From assembly GCA_001931535.1 (NCBI GenBank), contig CP016211.1, positions 4,058,501 through 4,122,500 of the forward strand: a stretch of DNA of 64,000 bases. Reading direction: 5' to 3'. The stretch comes from Minicystis rosea (lineage in GTDB: Bacteria; Myxococcota_A; Polyangia; Polyangiales; Polyangiaceae). Positions 1 to 10,445 of this stretch are shown here, piece after piece; position 1 is the stretch's first letter; every line of letters starts with the position of its first letter. The notes under the pieces are model-generated. The model made no database searches. It was not told the DNA's origin and worked only from the letters and a program-made list of their open reading frames with translations. Both the position numbers and the translations under genes were made by a program.

Positions 1-166
1 CGAAAACTGGGCTCCCCGCGTCGCGCGCTCGCGCTCTCTCGGTCCGCGTTCACGCGCGGGCCCACGACGGCACGCGTCAATTTTATCGACGTCAGGTTTC
101 ACCGTATCCACGTCCTCGTGTACCATCGGCGACACCGGGCGCTGTACGACGCGGGAGTATGAGCCG

Positions 167-1237
167 ATGACACTTGTCGATCCTTCGAATCCTTCCCCGC
201 GCAGGAGAACGGCGCGGCCGCTGTTCGCGACGGCGCTCGCCGCAGGCATCATCGGCCTCTCGCTGCTCACGGGCTCCGCGGCGCACGCGCAGCAACCTTC
301 GAAAGAAGAGCTGGCCAAGGCCCGCACCGCCTTTCAGGAAGGCGTCGCCCTCGCCGCCGCCAACAACTGCGCCGCCGCGCTCGTGAAGTACAAAGAAGTC
401 GCGACGGTGAAGATGACCGCACAGGTCTCCTTCAACATCGCCGAATGCGAAGAGCGCCTCGGCAAGCTGGTGCAAGCGCTCGGCAACTACCGCCTCGCCG
501 TGAGCCAAGCCGGCGAGGAAAAGAACCTCCAGAAGCTCCTCCGCGAAGCCGGCAGCCGCGTCGAGAACATCGAGAACCGCATCCCCAAGCTCACCATCAC
601 GCGCGGCAAAGGCTCCGAGGCCGCGCAGATCCAGCTCGATGGCACCGAGATCGGCCAATCGCAGCTCGGCGTGCCGATGCCCGTCGATCCCGGCGCCCAC
701 GTGATCATCGCCAAGGTGGAGGGCAAGGAATACCTCCACGAGAACGTCTCGCTCTCCGAGAAGGAGACGAAGACCTTCGCCGTGAAGGTCGACGTCCCCA
801 AGCCCAAGATCGAGAAGGCCCCCGTCGATCAAGGCCCCACCGAGCCCCCGCCCCCGCCGCCCAAGTCGCGCGTGCCGGGCATCGTGGTCACGGCCGTCGG
901 CGGCGCCGCGCTGATCACGGGCCTCGCGGCCATCGGCGTACGACAGGGCGCCATCAGCACGCTCAACGGCATCTGCAAGGACAACAAGTGCCCTGATACG
1001 CAGCAGGCGCACGACGCGGCCAGCAAGGGCAAGACGTTCACGGGCCTCTCCGAGATCATGGTCCCGGTCGGCGTCGCGGCCGCCGTGGTGGGCATCGTGC
1101 TCATCGCCAACGCCGGTCCGCAAAAGGCCAAGACCGAGACGGACGCCGGCAAAGCCGCAAGCAAACCGAAGGTGGATTTCGTGGGCTGGGCCCCGGGGGC
1201 CTCGGTGGGCGGCGCCAGCATCGTGGGGAGCTTCTGA
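167..1237 (+). CDS. TPR/PEGA-like envelope protein with two C-terminal TM helices
   Basis: 356 residues, function unknown. A basic N-terminus and hydrophobic stretch end in AHA-QQ near residue 42, a signal peptide. Residues 44-125 are helical and TPR-like. About 135-205 look like a beta-rich PEGA-type domain. A Pro-rich linker follows, then hydrophobic segments near 237-258 and 295-316. The C-terminus ends in a hydrophobic strand closing with Gly-Ser-Phe. ATG 167 is chosen because GGGAG at 153-157 lies nine bases upstream. A four-codon ORF from ATG 159 ends inside this start (TGA 168-170). The stop overlaps the next ATG by one base, so the two are probably coupled. Similar genes lie at 4291, 30199 and 43929, each followed by a secreted-protein gene. 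Confidence 0.85.
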   Translation: MTLVDPSNPSPRRRTARPLFATALAAGIIGLSLLTGSAAHAQQPSKEELAKARTAFQEGVALAAANNCAAALVKYKEVATVKMTAQVSFNIAECEERLGKLVQALGNYRLAVSQAGEEKNLQKLLREAGSRVENIENRIPKLTITRGKGSEAAQIQLDGTEIGQSQLGVPMPVDPGAHVIIAKVEGKEYLHENVSLSEKETKTFAVKVDVPKPKIEKAPVDQGPTEPPPPPPKSRVPGIVVTAVGGAALITGLAAIGVRQGAISTLNGICKDNKCPDTQQAHDAASKGKTFTGLSEIMVPVGVAAAVVGIVLIANAGPQKAKTETDAGKAASKPKVDFVGWAPGASVGGASIVGSF

Positions 1238-2489
1238 TGGGTACTTCTTCCGACAAGACGATGCGCTTCGTGCTCGTGGCTTTCGCGACGATGGGCGCCG
1301 GCATGGTGCTCCCCGCCGCGTGTCTGTTTCCCGATTACACCTTCGATCTGAATGGCACCGGCGGCACGGGCTCGACGAGCTCGTCGACCGGCAGCACGAC
1401 CACGTCGAGCTCGTCGACGACCTCGAGCTCCACGGGGAGCACGACCACGTCGAGCTCGACGAGCAGCACATCTTCCAGCAGCGGGGCGGCGTGCGACACC
1501 GCCGACTGTTCGGATCCCAACTGCCAATCGACGTACGCGTGCGTGGCCCCAGCCCCGAGCGGCTGGCAGGGGCCTTATGCGCTTTATGACGGCGCACCCG
1601 CCAACTTCCAGGGCTGCCCGAGCCAATTCCCGGAGGAAGCCTATGCAGGCAACGGCGAGTTCAGCGCGCAGCCCGCGACCTGCTCCACATGCTCCTGCGG
1701 AGGCGCCACGGGTCAGGTCTGCACGTTTGGCGCGATGCAGGTCGAGGACACCGCCTGCGGCGGCAACAACACCTGCTTGGGAACGCAGAGCGTTCCTGCG
1801 AGCTGGAACGGCGCCTGTTACTACAACTCGGACGGCTACCAGGGCGGCGCGAACGCCAAGACCTGTGGTCCGCAGACGCCCCCAACAACCCGACCTGCGA
1901 TACGGGGACCCAAGACTGCAACCAATCGATCACCGTGGATCAGCTCACGGTGACGGGCGGAGCCTGCTCGAAGAGCCCGCAGACCCCCACGATCAAGCCC
2001 GTGGTATGGGGCACGGTGGGTGACGCCTGCGGTGGCGCCCCCGCGAACTCCAAGGGCTGCAACGGTGCTTACCAGTGCTTGCCCAAGCCTCAAGCGCCTT
2101 TCCTGCCCGGAATGTGTGTGTTCAAGGACGGAGTCAACACTTGCCCGCCGACTGCAGGCTCGCCGTTCACGACACAGCACATCTTCTACGGGAGCGCGTC
2201 GGACACTCGGGACTGCTCGGCGTGCGACTGCACCGATCCCGCGGGCGGAAGCTGCTCGGCGACGATGACGTGGTACTCGACCACGAACTGCACGGGCACG
2301 GCGGTCGCGACGGTGAACGTGTCCACTACAGCCGCCGGCTGCGGTGCGTTGAGCGGCAACCCGGACGTCGGCGCGCGCAAGGCGACGATCACCGGCCCCA
2401 CGGGAGGCAGCTGCCAGCCGAAGGGCGGCGCTCCGATCGGCGCTGCAACCCCGCAGAGCCCGACGACCTTCTGCTGCATCGAGCCCTGA
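1237..2489 (+). pseudogene. Cys-rich secreted protein interrupted by a frameshift
   Basis: The first frame runs 1237-1953 and gives a hydrophobic leader with a lipobox-like Ala-Ala-Cys, a Ser/Thr/Gly linker and a Cys-rich module (CSTCSCGG, then further Cys). Near 1873-1890 the Cys-rich pattern moves to the -1 frame (DAPNNPTCDTGTQDC) and continues to the stop at 2489 with a second related module (DCSACDCTDPAGG) and a C-terminal CC. Both halves have matching composition and codon use, so they are one gene broken by one base. The break lies at or beside a run of five C (1879-1883). It could be a sequencing error, a real mutation or, less likely, programmed -1 slippage. The leader suggests surface localisation. 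It follows the TPR/PEGA gene with a one-base overlap. Confidence 0.75.
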
Positions 2490-2612
2490 AGCGCGACCGA
2501 CGAGCCGCCATGATCGACCTTTGGCGGCCCGACGCACCTTCTGTCATCGAGGAGCCTTTGCCACTTGATGACCGAGACAAGCCCCTCTCGCGAATGCGCT
2601 GAATTCCGGCGG

Positions 2613-4289
2613 CTACGGAGCGTAACGTGCCAGATAGCCGACGTTCGGCTTGGCGCTGGTATTGAGGGGTCCAGCGCCCAAATCCAGCGGCCATACCGCG
2701 GAAGAACCGCCCAGCCAGCTCGATCCATCCGATGTCACCGCGAGCTTGGGATCGAGGCTGCTCTCCGAGGGATGGGAGAAGGCCCGGTGCCACTGCAACA
2801 AACCATCCGGACCGAGCTTCGCCAGCAGCACCGCCGTCCCCTGGCCTGCGTCCAGCATTTCACCATCCAGGTTCGCTACGCCGGAGAACGTACCCGCCAA
2901 CATGACCCCGCCGCTCGGATCAAGCGCGACGCCCGTGACATGACCAGCGGTTTGGAACGCCTTTGCGACACGCACGCTATCGCCGTTCATCGCGATGGTG
3001 AATCCGTCGCCATAAATGTCGGCTGCGTTCGGGAATGGCGGGGTCGTCGACTTCGCGACCAGCATCGTGCCTGGAACCCACAGCCCGAGATCGATCGTTC
3101 CGAGAAAGCTGCCGCCGACGACGACCGTGCCATCTGGGCCGCTGCTCCCGTGAAGCGCGATCTGGCCCCCATCCGCAGCAATGCTCTGTGAGCCGTAGTA
3201 GTCCCCCATCGATGACACCGTCACGAGCCCGATCGTCCCAGAAGCGAGCGCGACACCGCCGATGGACGCGGAGCCTGTGAGGTTCAGCACAATCGACACG
3301 ACATTTGCACTGCTCACCCCCACGTAGGGGCCATACCAGAAGAATCCATGCTTGTAGGCAGGTACGGTCAGCGTCCAGCGCTGGCCCGACGTCGCCGTCG
3401 TGCCAGAACCGTCCGCGCCGCTCAGCTTCGCGACGTACGCTGTCGCAGAACCATCGATGAGCGTCATCGATCCATCACCGAGATCGATACCAGCCTTCGC
3501 CGCCACGCCGGCGAGAACGACGTCACCGTCGGGCGACGCTGCGATCGACGTTGGCCCGCCATTGATGGAGAAGCTGTCGTTCCCCACGAGACCACCGAGC
3601 GAGCGAACCCAGCTCACGCTGCCATCGCCTCCCAGCTTCATCACGTACTGCCCGAGCGGGAGCGTCTTGGCTCCGATCATCGTCCCTGCTTCAGCGTTTC
3701 CAGCTCCATAGATGTTACCGGCGGAGTCGGACGTCAGGACCCTCGCCCCAACGGGCACCATCCAGACCATTGCACCGTCCGGTTGCAGCTTCGCAACGAA
3801 GCTACCTGCCGCGGGAATCGTCCCCTTTCCCAGATGCGCCGGCGCTGTGTTGACATGGCCCGCGACAACCATCCCACCGTCCGGGGTCGCGGCCATCGCA
3901 TCGATGTCACCGTCGAATGCGCTGGCCCACACCACGCAATCCACCCCATCACAATCCTCATCCTCCGTGCTCCCGCACGTCTCCGCCTTCGGCAACACCT
4001 GTCCGGCGCAACCTCCCCACGCCCCATCCTTGTCGCAAGTCTTCGTCCCGCCCTTGCAAAGCCCCTTCCCCTCCGTCCCGCTCGGCCCCTCGTAACAGGC
4101 CTCCTCCTTCTCCGGCGTGCACACCATTGCGCCGCCGCTCCCTGCCGTGCCGGTGCTCGACGTGGTGGCGCCGCCGCTCCCGCCCGAGCCTTGAAGCAAC
4201 ACCGGATCTCCGACCCCGAAGATCAACTGGCATCCTGCCGCCCCGACCAGCGCAACACTCATCCCGACGAGCTTGCTCAGCGACCGCAT
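2613..4289 (-). CDS. Lipoprotein with MopE-like Cys motif and beta-propeller
   Basis: 558 residues. The leader ends in a lipobox (GAAGC, Cys about residue 20), followed by a Gly/Ser/Thr linker. Residues 57-117 form a six-plus Cys motif (EACYEGPSGTEGKGLC, then DEDCDG) often found in myxobacterial surface proteins and resembling MopE-type metal-binding repeats. The remainder has repeated hydrophobic-Gly-Asp strands (AATPDGGMVVAG, AASPDGDVVLAG, ALDPSGGVMLAG), as expected for SBBP-like beta-propeller blades. It is predicted to be displayed on the surface, and its role is unknown. The ATG is two bases after the stop of the upstream TPR gene (4291-5271), so the pair forms an operon like 167-2489. 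Confidence 0.85.
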   Translation of the reverse strand: MRSLSKLVGMSVALVGAAGCQLIFGVGDPVLLQGSGGSGGATTSSTGTAGSGGAMVCTPEKEEACYEGPSGTEGKGLCKGGTKTCDKDGAWGGCAGQVLPKAETCGSTEDEDCDGVDCVVWASAFDGDIDAMAATPDGGMVVAGHVNTAPAHLGKGTIPAAGSFVAKLQPDGAMVWMVPVGARVLTSDSAGNIYGAGNAEAGTMIGAKTLPLGQYVMKLGGDGSVSWVRSLGGLVGNDSFSINGGPTSIAASPDGDVVLAGVAAKAGIDLGDGSMTLIDGSATAYVAKLSGADGSGTTATSGQRWTLTVPAYKHGFFWYGPYVGVSSANVVSIVLNLTGSASIGGVALASGTIGLVTVSSMGDYYGSQSIAADGGQIALHGSSGPDGTVVVGGSFLGTIDLGLWVPGTMLVAKSTTPPFPNAADIYGDGFTIAMNGDSVRVAKAFQTAGHVTGVALDPSGGVMLAGTFSGVANLDGEMLDAGQGTAVLLAKLGPDGLLQWHRAFSHPSESSLDPKLAVTSDGSSWLGGSSAVWPLDLGAGPLNTSAKPNVGYLARYAP

Positions 4290-4290
4290 C

Positions 4291-5271
4291 TCAAAAGCCT
4301 CCCGTGAGCATCACGCCGGCCATTTCCGGGCTCGCGCTCACCGCCACACGCACACTTGCCGAGCCGCTCTTCATCGGTGCGCCGGCGCGCGGCGCCGTCA
4401 CGAACATCACCACACCCGCGACGAGCGCAGCACCGCCGATCGCGAATGCCACGTTGGATACGTTCGCCGTCGTCTTCGCATCTCGCCGCAGCGAATAGCC
4501 GGGCTCGAAGCACGCAGTGCCTTCGGCGTTACACGAGCTCTTCGAGTCACTCACCTTCTTCGCGGTGAGCCCGCCGAACACCGCGCCCACGATCAAGCCC
4601 GCCACACCGGCGCTCCCCACGGCCACGCCCGCGATGCGCTGGGTCCCCCAGGAGGATCCGTGGGAGTCCGCCGACGCAGCGTTGGCAGCCTGCTTCGCGG
4701 GCGACAACGCCGGAACCACCACGGCCTTCACGTCGCCGCGATCACCGACGGTGATCGTGGTGTGCCACGGCTCGAACCCCGGGGCCGCAGCGTCAATCAC
4801 GTGAACGCCGGGATCCACTTGGATACGCGAGCCGAACATCGCACGTGCCACGTCTTCCTGATCGAGCTTGATCACCAACCCCGGCGTGGCCGGCGCCGCG
4901 GGCGTCACCGTGATCGTCGAGAGCGTCTTCGCCAACTCGTCTGCACGCGCGGCCGCGGCATCGGCGCGAGCAGCGTCGCCTCGGGTGCGCAGCTCGACCG
5001 CCAGCTCGCGGTACTTCGACCACGCAGACGCCGTCTTGCCCGCCTTCTCGTAGCATTGCGCGAGCCCCAGCAGCGGCGCGCTCGCGTCGGGCTTCAACCG
5101 GCGTGCCTCGGCGAATTTGGGACACGCGGACGCGTAGTTCCCCGCTTGGAAATCGGCCAGCGCGGCCACGTACACCGCCTCCGGATCGGCAGCCGCACCG
5201 AGACTGGGCACGAGCAACGAGAAGGCAAACGCGGCGACTGCTGGGCCGCAGCGCATGGAGCGGAGCTTCAT
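4291..5271 (-). CDS. TPR/PEGA-like envelope protein with two TM helices
   Basis: 326 residues when started at ATG 5271, which puts a signal peptide (hydrophobic, ending Gly-Ala-Ala-Ala-Asp) at the N-terminus. The open frame extends upstream to 5397 but that part is not leader-like. A TPR-like helical part (residues 26-125; ALADFQAGNYASACPKFAEA) precedes a PEGA-like beta domain with the typical DPGVHVI turn. Two hydrophobic helices lie near 211-238 and 271-294. The C-terminus is VMLTGGF. It belongs to the same family as 167-1237, 30199-31320 and 43929-44915, and its stop is followed after one base by the lipoprotein gene at 2613-4289. Confidence 0.85.
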   Translation of the reverse strand: MKLRSMRCGPAVAAFAFSLLVPSLGAAADPEAVYVAALADFQAGNYASACPKFAEARRLKPDASAPLLGLAQCYEKAGKTASAWSKYRELAVELRTRGDAARADAAAARADELAKTLSTITVTPAAPATPGLVIKLDQEDVARAMFGSRIQVDPGVHVIDAAAPGFEPWHTTITVGDRGDVKAVVVPALSPAKQAANAASADSHGSSWGTQRIAGVAVGSAGVAGLIVGAVFGGLTAKKVSDSKSSCNAEGTACFEPGYSLRRDAKTTANVSNVAFAIGGAALVAGVVMFVTAPRAGAPMKSGSASVRVAVSASPEMAGVMLTGGF

Positions 5272-5474
5272 GAGCGTGGAGGATACACCAACCACCGACT
5301 TGTCCTTGCACGACACTTCCTTCGTCATCCACCAGATACGGCGATACGCGCGGAGTGCCCTTTCCGCACCGAGCTTCGCGCATGTCGCGCCATCCATCGA
5401 TGACGGTTGTGGGTGGCCTACCCCGACTCGAAGCGGGGCCTCCGATCGCCCGAGCGTGTCTCTACGTTCGCCCC

Positions 5475-6512
5475 ATGCGGGACAGCCCCGAATCGCCGCG
5501 CAACATCGCGTTGGTCCTCGCCGGCGCCGTCGCCAAAGGTGCCTTCGAAGCGGGCGCCCTGGAGATCATCGCGTCACGCAACCTCGCCGTTCGCCGCGTC
5601 GTCGCCGTCAGCTCCGGTGCCCTCAACGGCACGGCGTTCGCAGCCGGTGTTCGGGCGCGGCGCGAGGAGGCCGCCGCGCGCGAGCTCACCGACGTCTGGA
5701 GACATGAAGCCGATCTCCGAGGCGCGCTCCACCCGAGCCTCCGCGCCATCCTTCGGAGACAGGGAATCTCGGATCAGGCTCGGCTCCTCGATCTCCTCCG
5801 TCGGCACGTCAAGCCGAGCGAGATCCCGAATCCAGCGCCCATCGAGCTGCACCTCATCGTGGCGCCACTTCATGGCATGCAAGGCAGCATCGATGGAGAG
5901 CCGGCGACCACGTACAGCCATGTCGTCGGTTTCACCGGCGAGTCCTTCGACGACGCAAAGGCGCTCGAGGAGGTCTTCGTCGCGGCCACCGCTTCAGCCG
6001 CATTGCCCATTCTCTATGCGCCGGTCGACCTGCCCGGCCTCGGCCCCTGCATCGACGGCGGATTGGTCAACAACAACCCTTTGGACGCGGCCATCGGCCC
6101 TTGTGGAGGCGCGACGCTCGACGCCGTCATCGTCATCGCGCCGACACCGGCCTTGCTCCAGAGGCCCCCGAAGGATCAGCGCGGTCTCGACCTCCTCGCA
6201 CACGAGGTCGACATGGTGTTTGCGGAGTGGCTTTATCAGGATCTCCGCCGCTGCGTGCAGCAGAGCGAAGGCCTCACGCGCCTCGACGCCCTCGCGGCAC
6301 GACACGGCTTCACACCCACGCAAGTCGACGAGATCAGGAGAGCGCTACGCATCGAGCTCGTGCGCCCCCTCCCGTTCATCTCCATTCGCCCCATGACTCG
6401 GCTCCCCGGGACGCTCTTCTCGGGCTTCACGGACGCGCGCCTTCGCGCGGAATACATCGATCTCGGGCGCGAGCGCGCGACAACGGTCCTCGACGCGCTC
6501 GGCTGGCGATGA
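5475..6512 (+). CDS. Patatin-like phospholipase
   Basis: 345 residues from ATG 5475; the frame is open further upstream but without leader or domain. The patatin fold is shown by the oxyanion loop LAGAVAKGAF (15-24), the nucleophile elbow AVSSG (Ser46) and the DGG motif (Asp194 in CIDGGLVNNNP). Patatins use a Ser-Asp dyad to hydrolyse acyl groups of phospholipids or other lipids. The first Gly of GxSxG is Ala here. No signal peptide or membrane helix is evident, so it is probably cytoplasmic or peripherally membrane-bound. It is convergent with lepA, with a shared hairpin between them. Confidence 0.87.
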   Translation: MRDSPESPRNIALVLAGAVAKGAFEAGALEIIASRNLAVRRVVAVSSGALNGTAFAAGVRARREEAAARELTDVWRHEADLRGALHPSLRAILRRQGISDQARLLDLLRRHVKPSEIPNPAPIELHLIVAPLHGMQGSIDGEPATTYSHVVGFTGESFDDAKALEEVFVAATASAALPILYAPVDLPGLGPCIDGGLVNNNPLDAAIGPCGGATLDAVIVIAPTPALLQRPPKDQRGLDLLAHEVDMVFAEWLYQDLRRCVQQSEGLTRLDALAARHGFTPTQVDEIRRALRIELVRPLPFISIRPMTRLPGTLFSGFTDARLRAEYIDLGRERATTVLDALGWR

Positions 6513-6525
6513 TGGTCGCGAAACG

Positions 6526-6555
6526 ATCGAGAGGGCCGCGCCGGGCCCTCTCGAT
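6526..6555. terminator. Bidirectional terminator hairpin
   Basis: Perfect 12-bp stem (ATCGAGAGGGCC at 6526-6537, complement at 6544-6555) with a six-base loop, placed between the convergent stops of the patatin gene and lepA. It has no long T tract but is well placed to end transcription from both sides. Confidence 0.7.
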
Positions 6556-6563
6556 TCACATCC

Positions 6564-8366
<1,803 letters not shown>

Positions 8367-8699
8367 GTTGGCGAGGGGTGCGGACGGCCGGCGGAGCAAG
8401 CTCGGCCGGTCTGGTTGAGAGGGCGTTCACGCGCCCGAGCTGTCGTGATTGGCCGGGGCGGGCCGCCCGCGGCCCCATCGGGCGAGACGGAGCAGCCCAA
8501 ACGTGGGCGCAGCCTACTAGCGCGGCGCGCGCCGTCTGGCTACCACGCTCGTCGCCCATCGCGAAGCATCGAGAAAAATCGAGCGGCCGCAGACGGCTCC
8601 ACATCGATTTCCAGGGCGCAGGGCTTCGCCGCGCATCACCGAAGACCGGCTTGGGATCCCGGGCTTCTCGAGCCGCCCGGAGCGCTCGCGAAGCGCCGG
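8367..8699. other. Intergenic region without a convincing gene
   Basis: 333 bp between lepA (start 8366, minus) and the ribbon-helix-helix gene (stop 8700, minus). Short ORFs cross it in several frames, but none has a leader, a Shine-Dalgarno sequence or a recognisable domain. It must hold the 3' end of the RHH transcript and probably the lepA promoter, which I could not pinpoint. Confidence 0.4.
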
Positions 8700-8981
8700 C
8701 TACGACGCAGCGCCGGCCGGCCCGCCGCCTTCATTGCCCGGCCGGCTGGGGCGCCCAGCGACCACGGGCGGCCGCGGAGTTTGCGGCGGCGTCGGCGGAG
8801 GCGCGGCAGCGTCGAGCGTCATCTGCCCGGGCAGCACGTGCTCGTAGTGCTTGAGGACCAGGTCGATGCCTTCGCGGATGTACACGGCGATGGGCACCTT
8901 GGTGCGCTCGTGCAGGAGCTTCAGGCGATCGGCCTGCTCCGGCGTGATGTAGATGGTCGTCGAGACTTTCTTTCGCGACAT
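8700..8981 (-). CDS. Small ribbon-helix-helix DNA-binding protein
   Basis: 93 residues. The N-terminal half reads as a CopG/MetJ-type ribbon-helix-helix: a beta strand KVSTTIYIT, helix PEQADRLKLLHERT, turn KVP, helix IAVYIREGIDLVLKHYE. Such proteins dimerise and bind operators through the beta strand. Residues 55-93 are Pro/Gly/Ala-rich and probably disordered. ATG 8981 begins MSRKKVSTTIY; the frame is open upstream to 9467, but that part has no domain character. No toxin-like partner is adjacent, so a stand-alone regulator is more likely than an antitoxin. Its target is unknown. Confidence 0.8.
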   Translation of the reverse strand: MSRKKVSTTIYITPEQADRLKLLHERTKVPIAVYIREGIDLVLKHYEHVLPGQMTLDAAAPPPTPPQTPRPPVVAGRPSRPGNEGGGPAGAAS

Positions 8982-9148
8982 GTCATCACGCAGAGGTTGA
9001 GGCCAAGCCCACCGGAAACCGGCGAGCCACGAGAGCGACAAGAGCGACGAACGCGGGAGCGTCACCTCCGTGCCTTGAGCGACCTCGACAATCGCAGTCA
9101 GTCCACCTGTCACCCGCACGACACGCTGAATGAGCGAGCTGCGCGGGC

Positions 9149-9166
9149 CACAGACAAAAGTCTGTG
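9149..9166. promoter_or_regulatory. 7-bp inverted repeat, possible operator
   Basis: CACAGAC-AAAA-GTCTGTG is a perfect dyad with a four-base spacer, located between the RHH gene and its possible promoter. It could be an operator, perhaps for the RHH protein itself, or a small RNA hairpin in its leader. Confidence 0.4.
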
Positions 9167-9246
9167 ATGTGTAGGAAACGCGGACTACGGTGGCCGGGAC
9201 TGCTGAACGTTCGGGGAGGCTCCTGCACCGATACTGACAAGGCGTT

Positions 9247-9275
9247 ACCCTAGATGCCGGTACGTGTGTTGTCAA
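9247..9275 (-). promoter_or_regulatory. Possible sigma70-type promoter
   Basis: On the minus strand TTGACA (9275-9270) is followed after 17 bases by TAGGGT (9252-9247). The -35 is perfect and the -10 is weak. It would give the RHH gene a leader of about 260 bases containing the dyad at 9149-9166. Based on motif resemblance only. Confidence 0.3.
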
Positions 9276-9543
9276 TCGGATCCTGCCCCGCTTCCGCCTC
9301 TCGGCCGTCACGGACGGTGAAATCCGCTGCGCCCGTGCGCAAGGCAGCCCGCCTTGCTCGGCCGTCTCCCGACGGACTAAGCTCCGAGCGAGCCTTGTGT
9401 TTTCCCATGCACGGAGGGGCTTCGCCCATCTGTTCTCGCCGGCCTTCACCTCGGCCCGCGCCGACAACGCGGCCGAGCCCGTGCGCCCGCTTCACTCCCT
9501 TGTAGGAGCGCGCTCGCCACGGCGAGCACGCCGAGACCACGAG

Positions 9544-10437
9544 ATGATCCACCCCGCGTCCCGCCCGATCCTCCTCGGGCTCGCCCTCTGCGTGATGCAA
9601 GCGACCGCTTGCTCGAGCACCGAGGCCGAAGCCGACAAGGCCAAGTCCGCCGCCTCCGCCAACGAGAAGCGCGACACCACCATCGTCCACGAGCCGTGCG
9701 ACGCCAACGCCTCCGACGCGCAGAAGGTCGACGTCAACGGCGACGGCAAGCACGACATCATCCACGTGATGAAGGGCGGCAAGGAGGTGTGCCGCGTCGT
9801 CGACCTGAACATGGATGGCGCCGTCGACGCGTTCATCTACTACGACGATCAGGGCCGCGAGCGCCGCCGCGAGTCGGACTTCGATCGCGACGGTCGCGCC
9901 GACGAGATCGCCATCTACGAGGGCGGGCAGCTCAAGCTCAAGCTCCGCGAGACGAACTTCGACAACAAGATCGACACCTGGGACTACTACGAGGGCGGCC
10001 GCCTCGTGCGGCGCGAGCGCGACTCGGACGGCGACGGCATCGTCGACCAGTGGTGGAACTTCAACAATCCCCAGAACCCGAAGTGCGCGGTCGTCGCCTC
10101 CGATCGCAACGCCGACGGCAAGCCCGATCCGGAGAGCGTCGTTGATCTATGCGGTGAGTCCTACGGCGCCGTGAAGGGCGTTCCCGGCGCGCCGCCGCCC
10201 GGCTCGGCAGCTCCTCCCGGCTCCGCCGCACCGCCCGGCGCTCCCGCACCCGCTGCACCTCCGCCCGGCGCTCCCGCACCTGCTGCACCTCCTCCCGGCG
10301 CTGCCGCTCCCGCCGCGCCGCCGGCCCCCGCCGCGCCTCCGCCGGCAGCACCACCGCCCGCTGCGGCGCCCGCAGCTCCGCCGCCGGCGCCCACCGCGGC
10401 GCCTGCTGCTCCGGCCAAGCAACCTCCGAAGAAGTGA
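9544..10437 (+). CDS. EF-hand-repeat lipoprotein with Pro/Ala-rich tail
   Basis: 297 residues. The leader ends in a lipobox-like QATAC-SS. Residues about 55-205 carry six Asp-rich loops (DVNGDGKHD, DLNMDGAVD, DFDRDGRAD, NFDNKID, DSDGDGIVD, DRNADGKPD) that match Ca-binding EF-hand or thrombospondin-3-type loops. These alternate with short beta segments (YEGGQLKLKLRE). The last 90 residues are almost only Pro, Ala and Gly and are probably an extended wall- or surface-spanning tail. ATG 9544 is chosen for the leader. The next gene, a paralogue with the same loops, starts at the stop codon, so the two form an operon. Ca binding is predicted and the cellular role unknown. Confidence 0.85.
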   Translation: MIHPASRPILLGLALCVMQATACSSTEAEADKAKSAASANEKRDTTIVHEPCDANASDAQKVDVNGDGKHDIIHVMKGGKEVCRVVDLNMDGAVDAFIYYDDQGRERRRESDFDRDGRADEIAIYEGGQLKLKLRETNFDNKIDTWDYYEGGRLVRRERDSDGDGIVDQWWNFNNPQNPKCAVVASDRNADGKPDPESVVDLCGESYGAVKGVPGAPPPGSAAPPGSAAPPGAPAPAAPPPGAPAPAAPPPGAAAPAAPPAPAAPPPAAPPPAAAPAAPPPAPTAAPAAPAKQPPKK

Positions 10438-10445
10438 GCTCAGCC

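Larger units (their letters stand above)
8982..9543. other. Long divergent intergenic region
   Basis: 562 bp between the RHH gene (minus) and the EF-hand lipoprotein operon (plus). Small ORFs here (for example 9254-9505 plus) have no domain, leader or Shine-Dalgarno support. Visible signals are the dyad at 9149-9166 and a possible minus-strand promoter at 9247-9275, listed separately. Confidence 0.4.

Noticed and set aside
9254-9505. 83-codon plus-strand ORF
   Set aside because: Ser/Pro/Arg-rich with no leader, no Shine-Dalgarno sequence and no domain; probably random open frame in high-GC DNA.
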